In this document: positions 52,901 through 59,936 of the stretch, one piece after another
How the letters are laid out: every line of letters starts with the position of its first letter
Position numbering within the stretch: position 1 is the stretch's first letter
Program-made: the position numbers and the translations under genes
Source of the DNA: an uncultured Lachnospiraceae bacterium
Lineage (GTDB): Bacteria > Bacillota > Clostridia > Lachnospirales > Lachnospiraceae
Reading direction: 5' to 3'
NCBI GenBank assembly: GCA_910586015.1
Contig: CAJUGJ010000005.1
Coordinates: 82,266-146,265 of the forward strand
DNA: 64,000 nucleotides
Notes under the pieces: generated by a model
Told to the model about the DNA's origin: nothing
The model's input: the letters and a program-made list of their open reading frames with translations, nothing else
Database searches by the model: none

Positions 52901-52957
52901 TGCCATAGCAGCAATAAAAATTGCAAGTAAAAGTTTCTTTTTTGTCTGTTTTTTCAT
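49934..52957 (-). CDS. Secreted 5'-nucleotidase/cyclic-phosphodiesterase-like protein with Ig-like repeats
   Basis: The 1007-residue protein has a signal peptide (KKLLLAIFIAAMAVFCSAAS). A metallophosphoesterase domain follows: STGDLHGQ near residue 55, DAGDFLYD near 98, LGNHEFDYPW near 138, ALIHGG and SHSHEIF. Next is a 5'-nucleotidase C-terminal-like domain (about 360-640) with YIHIFKISGKKLKEWLEFNAS. Residues 690-960 are tandem beta/Ig-like modules (RVTDSLGNQKLATISI and SAKLPDESILTTVSDDTGAFLIEVPY), and the end is acidic. It probably releases phosphate or nucleosides from external nucleotides. An in-frame stop two codons upstream fixes the start, though no good ribosome binding site is near it. 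No LPXTG or lipobox is seen. Confidence 0.82.
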   Translation of the reverse strand: MKKQTKKKLLLAIFIAAMAVFCSAASLQRTNANETDEPEEPKIVDTAIFKILSTGDLHGQATAYNYETDREAPESGLTKIATLVNRTRKSLGTSNTLLLDAGDFLYDYSTNYFYEKRSDVVQPILRMMKSMKYDCITLGNHEFDYPWDYLTAQLKASGLLEDTVVCNIAYEETMENVFSPSAIITKEVNTSNGNVVTVRIGVVGATRESLSTRRAYYGFLRGSSIYESVKAEAKRLKQKENVDLVVALIHGGIGVLSGSNTDTHPGARLAKLDYIDAVITSHSHEIFPKNDGTYSATAYQKIVDEANGLVYGKPVVAAGSHAYGLGVITLNLAIDEDGKITVGSASSAVTPVTEKISEVLSLANAFNKYLPELSSNLSSKKYSIAKGMVYTNLDCMVQDNNLFQIYNNAKLTYANSYLSQYLPEYENLPVIACTANIVDDRKSYVSISTNFTSRKISSLISETSICRDSGYIHIFKISGKKLKEWLEFNASVYATAGSELTEILPSYAKKNPDVSPLLRSDYLNERTDFYIFDGISYEIDITQEPRYNSEGKIINYAAHRIKNLKYNKKSISDTQEIIIVMDSLAKRYSFMPEDSESVFTTLPWKNGKDIFLEYLAELSASGPIQVKADNNWKILFPENYSFVIGMPSGVKNLILENDWFISYAAMYKTSENFPVYYLGTSEKTNSLTQSLNVTLSADNMVKTSQPVTIKIHTTYDSTASIQEILYLPELVDTTDSEAWESATSVKKSTASFQVKENGRYTVRVTDSLGNQKLATISIKNCEKEFINTPSVAAFNNRVTTLKGTTSPNVLVSAKLPDESILTTVSDDTGAFLIEVPYQRAFDTIQIWASDGELTSEIVEVLVRKTGANVTSPNPIATGDRIISGTTDLNTVVYFRIGNTIYVDSNDEERYKASDFYKDTYKIKPITIYVDKDNIFTGYFPSALKEGTSVWIYALDKSNRSSKGVRVIVGEMPEVEEIPEVEEIEEQDPDQNPDTENFEDEEQNSDKN

Positions 52958-53259
52958 AGATTATTTGGTAAGGAAATTTATTATGTCATATTCTAATATT
53001 CCCTATATTCTCCTTTCTATCAGTCCTAATTTTTTGTCTTCTTCTGTAGCCGTTTTTTAAGAATTACTTTATGTATTGATGGATAATATTTCGATGGTTC
53101 TAGAAGATATATTTTTCCACACCATCAAACATAATTTATCCAGTGATTGTGGCTTATATGTGTCAAAAGTATTGAAATTGATTGACATTGTATAGAAAGT
53201 ATGATAAGAATAAAGAAACTAAAAGATAGTGTTTGATAGAGATAGGAAAGGAAAAGAAT
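52958..53259. other. Divergent intergenic region between nucleotidase and HisRS genes
   Basis: About 300 bases without a gene. A TTGACA at 53182-53187 faces right, but its best -10 candidates (TATGAT at 53200, TAAGAA at 53205) are poorly spaced or weak. I see no RNA gene or repeat. Confidence 0.5.
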
Positions 53260-54489
53260 ATGAAAATAAAAACAGTACGAGGAACAAATGATTATCTACC
53301 TTATGAAATGAGAATCAGAGATTATCTACAAAAAAAGATCTTAGAAACTTATACTAAATGCGGATTTGAACGAATAGCAACGCCTATAATGGAAAGTATT
53401 GAAAATTTAGATAAAAGCGAAGGTGGAGAGAATTTAAACTTAATTTTTAAAATTTTACAACGCGGAGAAAAACTGACGCAGGTATTAGAAGCAAAAGACT
53501 ATGAAAAACTTGCAGATATGGGACTTCGATATGATTTAACATTACCTCTTGCAAGATATTTTGCCAATAATAGAGCAAATCTTTTAATGCCGCTAAAGAG
53601 TATTCAAATAGATAGAGCTTTTCGTGCAGAACGTCCACAAAAAGGAAGACTTAGAGAGTTTATACAATGTGATATTGATATTATTGGCTCAGATTCTATA
53701 GACTGTGAAATTGAATTGATTGATACAACAGCAAAAGCTTTAATGAATGTTGGAATTACAGATTTTACAGTGAAATTAAATGATAGAAGGATCTTAAAAA
53801 GTGTTTTGCTAAAAACAGGCTTTACATTAGAGGAATTAGACAGTGTTTGTATTACATTTGACAAGTTAGATAAGATCGGAATAGAAGGGGTTTGTTCTGA
53901 ACTTTCAGAAAAAGGTTTTATCTCAGAAGTAATTTTACGTTTTAGTGAACTTTTAAAGAAAATGCCTCTTTCTTTTGAGGAAGTAAAGAAATATTGTGGC
54001 GAGGAAAGTGTCTGCGAAACAATAGAACAGATTTTAAAAGCAATACAAAGCTTATCAAAAGGAAACTATCAGATCCGTTATGATATGTCTTTAGTACGTG
54101 GACAAGGCTATTATACAGGAACCGTTTTTGAGATTGAAAGCGAAAAATTTTCTGGTGCGGTTGCTGGGGGTGGGCGTTATAATGGGTTAATTGGAAAGTT
54201 TACAAATGAAGAAATACCTGCGGTTGGATTTTCTATTGGTTTTGAACGGATTGCGGGAATTTTAAAAGAATCTGGATTCTGTATTCCAGAAGAAACAAAA
54301 AGAATTGTTCTATTTTATGAAGAAGGTCAGATCACACAGGCAATTCAAAAAGCAGAGCAATTTCGTTCGGAGTATGAAGTAAAACTCTTTTTAAAGCCTA
54401 AAAAGTTAGGAAAGACATTAAGTCATTTTGAAGAACAGGGCTTTTGTGGATATCTCACTATGAAACAGACAGAGGTAAAATTATTTTAA
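53260..54489 (+). CDS. Histidyl-tRNA synthetase (HisRS, LRYDLT-type)
   Basis: The 409-residue protein charges tRNA-His. It shows the HisRS landmarks TVRGTNDYLPYEMRIRDYLQ at the start, LRYDLTLPLARYFANN near residue 88, motif 2 RAFRAERPQKGRLREFIQCDIDIIG near 116-140, LVRGQGYYTGTVFEI near 270 (histidine loop) and motif 3 GFSIGFERIAGIL near 325. LRYDLTLPLARY and REFIQCDIDIIG are closer to the archaeal/eukaryotic style than to the usual bacterial one. The C-terminal anticodon-type domain is short but present, against HisZ. A TTG at 53233 is in frame, but AAAGGAA spacing favours 53260. Confidence 0.85.
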   Translation: MKIKTVRGTNDYLPYEMRIRDYLQKKILETYTKCGFERIATPIMESIENLDKSEGGENLNLIFKILQRGEKLTQVLEAKDYEKLADMGLRYDLTLPLARYFANNRANLLMPLKSIQIDRAFRAERPQKGRLREFIQCDIDIIGSDSIDCEIELIDTTAKALMNVGITDFTVKLNDRRILKSVLLKTGFTLEELDSVCITFDKLDKIGIEGVCSELSEKGFISEVILRFSELLKKMPLSFEEVKKYCGEESVCETIEQILKAIQSLSKGNYQIRYDMSLVRGQGYYTGTVFEIESEKFSGAVAGGGRYNGLIGKFTNEEIPAVGFSIGFERIAGILKESGFCIPEETKRIVLFYEEGQITQAIQKAEQFRSEYEVKLFLKPKKLGKTLSHFEEQGFCGYLTMKQTEVKLF

Positions 54490-54490
54490 A

Positions 54491-54551
54491 AAATAAAAGG
54501 GGCTGTCGTACTAACGATTGAAAAATCGTGAAGCGACAGCCCCTTTTATTT
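54491..54551. terminator. Bidirectional terminator between hisS and the ECF-fusion gene
   Basis: An outer 18-pair stem (54491-54508 with 54534-54551, with GGGGCTGTCG core) and an inner 6-pair stem (ACGATT/AATCGT) form a tall hairpin with A- and T-rich flanks suited to both strands. Confidence 0.9.
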
Positions 54552-54566
54552 GATTGTGCCATCTTA

Positions 54567-55844
54567 TTAGAGAATATAATCTGTAATACAATCATACCAA
54601 TGTACATAAGTTTCGCCATTAATAATTAACTTTTCATTTTCTGGAAGCATTTCACTCCATTTCTTTTTATAACGATCTATCGCCCATTCATTATGATTAA
54701 ATCTACGCCAAAGTATGGTTCTTCCATTCTTATCAAGAAATTGTTCTGAAACAACATGATAGTTATAAGTTTCAATATCCATAACGCAGATAGTATCAAA
54801 ACTTTTACTATTCATTTTAACTGTATAACGACCAACAATATCTAAAAGAAAGTTTTTATCCGAACTTGTAATGATATTCCCATTTCTTTTTATATCCCCT
54901 TTACAAGAAAGATTGGTTTCATTTCCACAGTTATCTTGTCCAAAACCCCAGTTTGGCATAAAAGCATCGCCATCAAGAAAAGTAATATAATTTCGAATTT
55001 CACCATCATTTCGCAATGTAGCAAGATATCTGCAATGTGTATCGGTTAGTTGAGCAACAAAAGTTCTGTTAATAATATTTTCTTTGTTTGAATATGTTGC
55101 TTCTCTTGCTGTCAGTTCCACACCTTCGATTCCATGAACCATTGCCTTTCCAGTAACTTTCATATCATAAATATGGCTACATTTTCGCGAGGGAATATCA
55201 TACATACCCCAAGATAGTTTTTCACCAAGTTTTGGAATAAGAAACCATCCCATAAGCTCTTCCCATTTTACTGCAAATACATCTTTACTACTTTCTTCAA
55301 TTTTATATTCAGGTAAAAATTCAGGTAATTTTTTCATATAAACCTCCATTTCTATATTGCCTTTTAATTTATTTTTAAAATTTTGTTTAGCGGTATAAAG
55401 ACGACTTTTTACTGTTCCCAGTGGAATATTTAAAAGTTTTGCAATTTCGGATTGCGGAAGTTCTTTCCAAAAATATAAATAGAGTATTTGCTTATCTTTA
55501 TTACTCAATAAACTTAATGTATCTCTGACAACAGATGTTTCAAAGATACCATATCTACTATCAGAAAGCTCTTTTTCTGTGATATCATCGATTGGAATTT
55601 CTAATCGTGTAGCTTTTTTACGGAAGTAGTCATTACATTTATTTTGTGCAATACTCATAATCCATGGTTTGAAAGCATCTTTATTTTTTAACTGCCAAAA
55701 TTTTTGATAAGCAGTTAAATAGGTTTCCTGTAAAATATCATCGGCTTCAGTCTTTGAAGATAAACGAAATCTAACAAACCGTTCAATACAACTGTGGTGG
55801 ATATCTAACAATTCTTTAAAATAATTTATATCAATGTTTATCAC
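54567..55844 (-). CDS. ECF sigma factor with a 260-residue C-terminal extension
   Basis: Residues 1-165 are a normal ECF sigma: region 2 with EADDILQETYLTAYQKFWQL near 33 and region 4 with LLSNKDKQILYLYFWKELPQSEIAKLLNIPLGTVKSRLYTAK (given in part) near 115-150. Residues about 166-425 form an additional soluble domain rich in aromatic and polar residues (WGMYDIPSRKCSHIYDM, TFLDGDAFMPNWGFGQDNCG and VGRYTVKMNSKSFDTICVMDIETYN). I do not recognise its family. No membrane segment is seen, and no anti-sigma gene is adjacent. An internal ATG (55337) with a GGAGGT site could also make the extension alone. The extension may sense a ligand or hold the sigma inactive. A promoter like its own class lies upstream. 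Confidence 0.8.
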   Translation of the reverse strand: MINIDINYFKELLDIHHSCIERFVRFRLSSKTEADDILQETYLTAYQKFWQLKNKDAFKPWIMSIAQNKCNDYFRKKATRLEIPIDDITEKELSDSRYGIFETSVVRDTLSLLSNKDKQILYLYFWKELPQSEIAKLLNIPLGTVKSRLYTAKQNFKNKLKGNIEMEVYMKKLPEFLPEYKIEESSKDVFAVKWEELMGWFLIPKLGEKLSWGMYDIPSRKCSHIYDMKVTGKAMVHGIEGVELTAREATYSNKENIINRTFVAQLTDTHCRYLATLRNDGEIRNYITFLDGDAFMPNWGFGQDNCGNETNLSCKGDIKRNGNIITSSDKNFLLDIVGRYTVKMNSKSFDTICVMDIETYNYHVVSEQFLDKNGRTILWRRFNHNEWAIDRYKKKWSEMLPENEKLIINGETYVHWYDCITDYIL

Positions 55845-55880
55845 CTTCCTTATAAATATTTTAAATCGCTTTCAATAAAA

Positions 55881-55908
55881 TAGACGGAAAATGATATTCA
55901 AAGGTTCA
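55881..55908 (-). promoter_or_regulatory. ECF-type promoter for the sigma-fusion gene
   Basis: On the minus strand TGAAC (55908-55904), 17 bases, CGTCTA (55886-55881). The -10 is identical to that at 42625, and the AAC core of the -35 is shared. It is 37 bases before the gene, consistent with autoregulation. Confidence 0.7.
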
Positions 55909-55927
55909 TTTTTATAAAAATTTTTTC

Positions 55928-56182
55928 ATGGATTTATATATGAAAGGTTACAAGACAAACGTAAGAATCGATTTCTATGGAAAAGCACCTTTGGATACAA
56001 CAGATTTGCTTGATGTTGAGAGGATATACGATTTAATTAGAAGAACCTTGTTACATATGCGATTATCTTAAATCTGATTTGGAAGTTTTAAATTATAGTA
56101 GCTTAACTGATAAACAACGAAAATTGATTTATCATGGGTGTGTCATATAGATGAAGAATTGTACTATTTGATAAATAAAAAA
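55928..56182 (+). pseudogene. Decayed small gene with two apparent frameshifts
   Basis: Protein-like sequence runs across three frames. The first, from ATG 55928, has GYKTNVRIDFYGKAPLDTT then LLDVERIYDL. In a second frame, LEEPCYICDYLKSDLEVLNY then SSLTDKQRKLIYHG follows from about 56037. In a third, CHIDEELYYLINKKEG follows from about 56140. Each joins where the previous loses sense. It looks like one gene of about 85 residues broken by frameshifts; sequencing error is an alternative. No family is recognised. Confidence 0.4.
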
Positions 56183-56212
56183 GAAGGGTATTCTTACCCT
56201 TCTTTTTTATTT
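56173..56212. terminator. Bidirectional terminator before PFOR end
   Basis: A perfect 18-pair stem (56173-56190 with 56195-56212), loop TTCT, with A/T tails suited to termination from both sides, eight bases beyond the end of the minus-strand PFOR gene. Confidence 0.9.
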
Positions 56213-56220
56213 ATCTTTAA

Positions 56221-59200
56221 TTATTCTGCCATTTTAACCAGTTTTTCATATTTCTCTTTTGCATCCTTTGCGGCTCTCTCAAAGAGTTTTGCAGCTCTTT
56301 CTGGATTGCTTCTGGAAAGACGATTATAACGAACTTCACTTTCGATGAATTCTTTATAATCTGTAGTTGGAGCTTTAGAATCTAACTGGAATGGATTCTT
56401 GCCTTCTTCTGCACGACGAGGATCAAAGCGGAATAGATGCCAATAACCTGCTGTCACAGCACGTTTTTCTTCGGTCTGTGAATTCTTCATGCCGCCCTTA
56501 ATTCCATGATTAATACATGGAGCATAAGCGATTACAAGAGATGGGCCTGGATAGCTTTCTGCCTCTACTAATGCTTTGATACACTGATTATAATCAGCAC
56601 CCTGAGCAATTTGAGCAACATAGATATATCCATAGCTCATTGCAATTCCTGCAAGATCTTTCTTCTTTACATCTTTTCCTGCAGCAGCAAACTGAGCGAT
56701 TGCACCAGTAGGAGTTGCTTTGGAGGATTGTCCACCAGTATTAGAGTAAACTTCTGTATCAAATACTAATATATTCACATCCTGACCAGAAGCAAGAACG
56801 TGATCTACACCACCAAATCCGATATCATATGCCCAGCCGTCACCACCAAAGATCCACTGTGACTTCTTAGCAAGAAAATCTTTATTCTTTAAAAGGTACT
56901 TCTTATCTTCATTCTCACATCCGCAAGCTTCCAATGCAGCAACTAATTTTCTTGTTGCTGGACCATTTGCAGTAGAAGAGTCCTTTGTAGAAAGGAATTG
57001 AGCAAGTGCTTCCTTAACATCTGCATTTTCTGCGGTTTCTGATAAGTTTTGTGCAGCACTGATCAGACGGGAACGAAGAGCTTTTTGAGCAAGCTGCATA
57101 CCAAAACCAAATTCAGCATTATCCTCAAATAAAGAGTTTGCCCATGCTGGACCTCTACCAGTCTTATCTACTGTATAAGGAGTAGAAGGAGAAGAACCAC
57201 CCCAGATAGAGGAACATCCTGTAGCGTTGGCAATTAACATACGATCTCCGAAAAGCTGAGTAACAAGTTTTGCATAAGGAGTTTCTCCACATCCTGCACA
57301 AGCACCAGAGAACTCAAGAAGAGGTTGTTTGAACTGGCTTCCCTTTACAGTAGTTTCTTTGAATTTAGCAACCACTTCTGCTGGAGTTTCAATAGATACA
57401 CCATAATCAAACATCTTCTGGGATTCTAACTGTGTTTCCAGATTTGCAAGGGAAAGAGCCTTACCCTTATTTGGCATTCCAGGACAAACAGTTACACAAG
57501 AACCACATCCTGTACAGTCAAGAACAGAAATGGAAACAGCAAATTTCTTGCCCTCTACCTGCTTCATATCTACCATCTTAGAACCTTCTGGAGCATTGGC
57601 AGCCTGAGTTTCATCCATAGCAACTGGGCGAATAACAGCATGAGGACATACATAAGAACAGAAATTACACTGGATACAATTTTCTGGAATCCATTCTGGA
57701 ACATCAATAGCAATACCACGTTTTTCGTAAGCAGCTGTTCCAAGTGGAACTGTACCATCTTCATGTCCTAAAAATGCAGAAACAGGAAGGTTATTTCCTT
57801 GTTGAGCGTTGATCTTATTTTGAATAGAATTTACATAATCTAAAACTTCCTTAGAACCAGAAACTGCCTTCTCTGCTAAGTCTTCATCAGCAGCATTTTT
57901 CCAGCTTTCAGGAACTTGAACTTCAACAACACCATTCACACCACGATCAATAGCCTCATGATTCATGCGAACAACGTCGTCACCCTTCTTAGAATAAGAA
58001 GCAGTAGCAGCATCTTTCATATATTTTACAGCATCTTCAATTGGGATAATATTTGCCAATTTAAAGAAAGCAGCCTGTAAAATAGTATTAATTCTTCCAC
58101 CTAAACCAACTTCTTTTCCGATTTGAATTCCGTCGATAGTATAGAACTTAATATTATGTTCTGCCATATATTTCTTAACTTGTCCCGGAAGATGATGTTC
58201 GATCTCTTCCATATTCCATGAGCAGTTTAATAAGAATGTTCCACCATCTTTTAAATCCTGAACCATATCATATTTACGAACATAAGCAGGAGTATGACAG
58301 GCAACAAAATCAGCTTTATTGATCAGATACGTAGATTGGATCTTCTTATCACCAAAACGTAAATGAGAAATGGTAACACCACCAGACTTTTTAGAGTCAT
58401 AGTCAAAATAAGCCTGAGCATATTTATCTGTATGATCTCCGATGATCTTGATAGAGTTTTTATTTGCACCAACGGTACCATCTGCACCAAGTCCCCAGAA
58501 CTTACAAGCTGTAGTTCCTGCTGGAGCAGTATCTGGATTTTCTTTGGTTTCAAGGGAAAGATTGGTTACATCATCTACAATACCAATTGTAAACTTTTTC
58601 TTTTCTGTATTCTGATAAACAGCGACAATCTGTGCTGGAGTAGTATCTTTTGAACCTAAGCCATAACGACCAGTAAATACAGGAACAGAAGTAAACTTAG
58701 AATCCTTTAATGCAGCTACAACATCCAAATAAAGTGGCTCGCCTAATGCACCCGGTTCTTTGGTTCTGTCTAATACTGTAATCTGCTTTACGGAATCTGG
58801 GAATGCTTCTAATAAATGTTTTGCAGAGAATGGACGGTAAAGACGAACTTTAATAAGACCATACTTACCACCATTTGCATTGAGATAGTTGATAGTTTCT
58901 TCAATTGTATCACAAGCGGAACCCATTGCTACAACAACATGCTCTGCATCACTTGCACCAACATAGTTAAATAACTTATAGTCTGTTCCTATCTTGGCAT
59001 TAACTTTATCCATATATTTTTGAGTTAATTCTGGAACAGCATCATAATACTTATTCGAAGCTTCTCTTGCTTGGAAGAAGACATCTGGATTTTGAGCAGT
59101 ACCTCTTTGAACTGGATGTTCTGGATTTAAAGCTCTGGAACGGAATGCTTCTACTGCATCCATATCACACATTTCTTTTAAATCTTCATAATCCCAAATT

Positions 59201-59751
59201 TCAATCTTTTGAATTTCATGGGAAGTACGGAAACCATCGAAGAAGTGCATAAATGGAACACGGCTTTCAATTGCAGTTAAATGAGCAACTGCACCAAGAT
59301 CCATAGTTTCTTGAACATTTCCTGAACAAAGCATTGCAAAACCAGTTTGACGACAAGCGTAGATATCCGAATGATCACCGAAAATAGATAACGCATGGCT
59401 TGCAAGAGCACGGGCAGAAACATCAATCACACCTGGAAGTAATTCGCCTGCGATTTTATAAAGATTTGGAATCATTAATAACAGACCTTGAGAAGCTGTA
59501 TAGGTAGTAGTGAGTGCACCAGCCTGTAAAGAGCCGTGAACTGCACCAGCAGCACCTGCCTCGGACTGCATTTCGGAAAGAACTACCTCGTGTCCGAAAA
59601 TGTTTTTTCTGCCCTGAGTCGCCCACATATCAGTATAGTCTGCCATCGGCGAAGAAGGGGTGATAGGATAGATTGCCGCTACGTCAGTAAACGCATAGGA
59701 CACATGAGCTGCAGCGGTATTTCCGTCCATGGTTTTCATTTTTCTAGCCAT
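56221..59751 (-). CDS. nifJ: Pyruvate:ferredoxin (flavodoxin) oxidoreductase
   Basis: PFOR converts pyruvate and CoA to acetyl-CoA and CO2 with reduction of ferredoxin, a central step in anaerobic fermentation. The 1176-residue single chain has the domains in order. The pyrimidine-binding N-terminus has IYPITPSSPMADYTDMWA. The gamma-type domain has GADGTVGANKNSIKIIGDHT near residue 425. The 2[4Fe-4S] ferredoxin domain has CIQCNFCSYVCPHAV and CTGCGSCVTVCPGMP near 690-750. The C-terminal TPP domain has GACAGCGETPYAKL and FGGDGWAYDIGFGGVDH, then NTGGQSSKATPTG. Length is usual. GGAGG lies before the start. A promoter is predicted at 59815-59843. Confidence 0.96.
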   Translation of the reverse strand: MARKMKTMDGNTAAAHVSYAFTDVAAIYPITPSSPMADYTDMWATQGRKNIFGHEVVLSEMQSEAGAAGAVHGSLQAGALTTTYTASQGLLLMIPNLYKIAGELLPGVIDVSARALASHALSIFGDHSDIYACRQTGFAMLCSGNVQETMDLGAVAHLTAIESRVPFMHFFDGFRTSHEIQKIEIWDYEDLKEMCDMDAVEAFRSRALNPEHPVQRGTAQNPDVFFQAREASNKYYDAVPELTQKYMDKVNAKIGTDYKLFNYVGASDAEHVVVAMGSACDTIEETINYLNANGGKYGLIKVRLYRPFSAKHLLEAFPDSVKQITVLDRTKEPGALGEPLYLDVVAALKDSKFTSVPVFTGRYGLGSKDTTPAQIVAVYQNTEKKKFTIGIVDDVTNLSLETKENPDTAPAGTTACKFWGLGADGTVGANKNSIKIIGDHTDKYAQAYFDYDSKKSGGVTISHLRFGDKKIQSTYLINKADFVACHTPAYVRKYDMVQDLKDGGTFLLNCSWNMEEIEHHLPGQVKKYMAEHNIKFYTIDGIQIGKEVGLGGRINTILQAAFFKLANIIPIEDAVKYMKDAATASYSKKGDDVVRMNHEAIDRGVNGVVEVQVPESWKNAADEDLAEKAVSGSKEVLDYVNSIQNKINAQQGNNLPVSAFLGHEDGTVPLGTAAYEKRGIAIDVPEWIPENCIQCNFCSYVCPHAVIRPVAMDETQAANAPEGSKMVDMKQVEGKKFAVSISVLDCTGCGSCVTVCPGMPNKGKALSLANLETQLESQKMFDYGVSIETPAEVVAKFKETTVKGSQFKQPLLEFSGACAGCGETPYAKLVTQLFGDRMLIANATGCSSIWGGSSPSTPYTVDKTGRGPAWANSLFEDNAEFGFGMQLAQKALRSRLISAAQNLSETAENADVKEALAQFLSTKDSSTANGPATRKLVAALEACGCENEDKKYLLKNKDFLAKKSQWIFGGDGWAYDIGFGGVDHVLASGQDVNILVFDTEVYSNTGGQSSKATPTGAIAQFAAAGKDVKKKDLAGIAMSYGYIYVAQIAQGADYNQCIKALVEAESYPGPSLVIAYAPCINHGIKGGMKNSQTEEKRAVTAGYWHLFRFDPRRAEEGKNPFQLDSKAPTTDYKEFIESEVRYNRLSRSNPERAAKLFERAAKDAKEKYEKLVKMAE

Positions 59752-59774
59752 TGATTTTATCCTCCTTATAAAAT

Positions 59775-59803
59775 GATGAAACTATGTCTTGCACATAGTC
59801 ATC
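59775..59803 (-). promoter_or_regulatory. Hairpin in the PFOR mRNA leader
   Basis: ACTATGT (59781-59787) pairs with ACATAGT (59793-59799) with loop CTTGC, extended by GATG/CATC. It lies just before the ribosome binding site and may affect translation or stability. Confidence 0.45.
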
Positions 59804-59814
59804 TAGTATATTGT

Positions 59815-59843
59815 ATTATAAAAATACCTACTTTTAAGATTAA
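59815..59843 (-). promoter_or_regulatory. Predicted PFOR promoter
   Basis: On the minus strand TTAATC (59843-59838), 17 bases, TATAAT (59820-59815), 64 bases before the PFOR start. The -35 is weak and the -10 is perfect. Confidence 0.5.
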
Positions 59844-59888
59844 CACTAATCGGTAAAATAGTAAAGAGTTTCTTCAAAAAAAGTTCGT

Positions 59889-59923
59889 AAAAAGCTGTAT
59901 AATTTTATAAACTATACAGCTTT
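59889..59923 (-). terminator. Terminator of the trpB2 transcript
   Basis: AAAGCTGTATA (59891-59901) pairs with TATACAGCTTT (59913-59923); read on the minus strand the stem is followed by a short T run. Confidence 0.65.
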
Positions 59924-59936
59924 CTAAAATTTTTTA

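Noticed and set aside
49934..52957. Cell-wall anchored protein by sortase
   Set aside because: The acidic C-terminus has no LPXTG-like motif or terminal hydrophobic span.
53260..54489. HisZ (ATP phosphoribosyltransferase regulatory subunit)
   Set aside because: The histidine loop LVRGQGYYTGT and a C-terminal anticodon-type segment are present, and no hisG or other his gene is adjacent.
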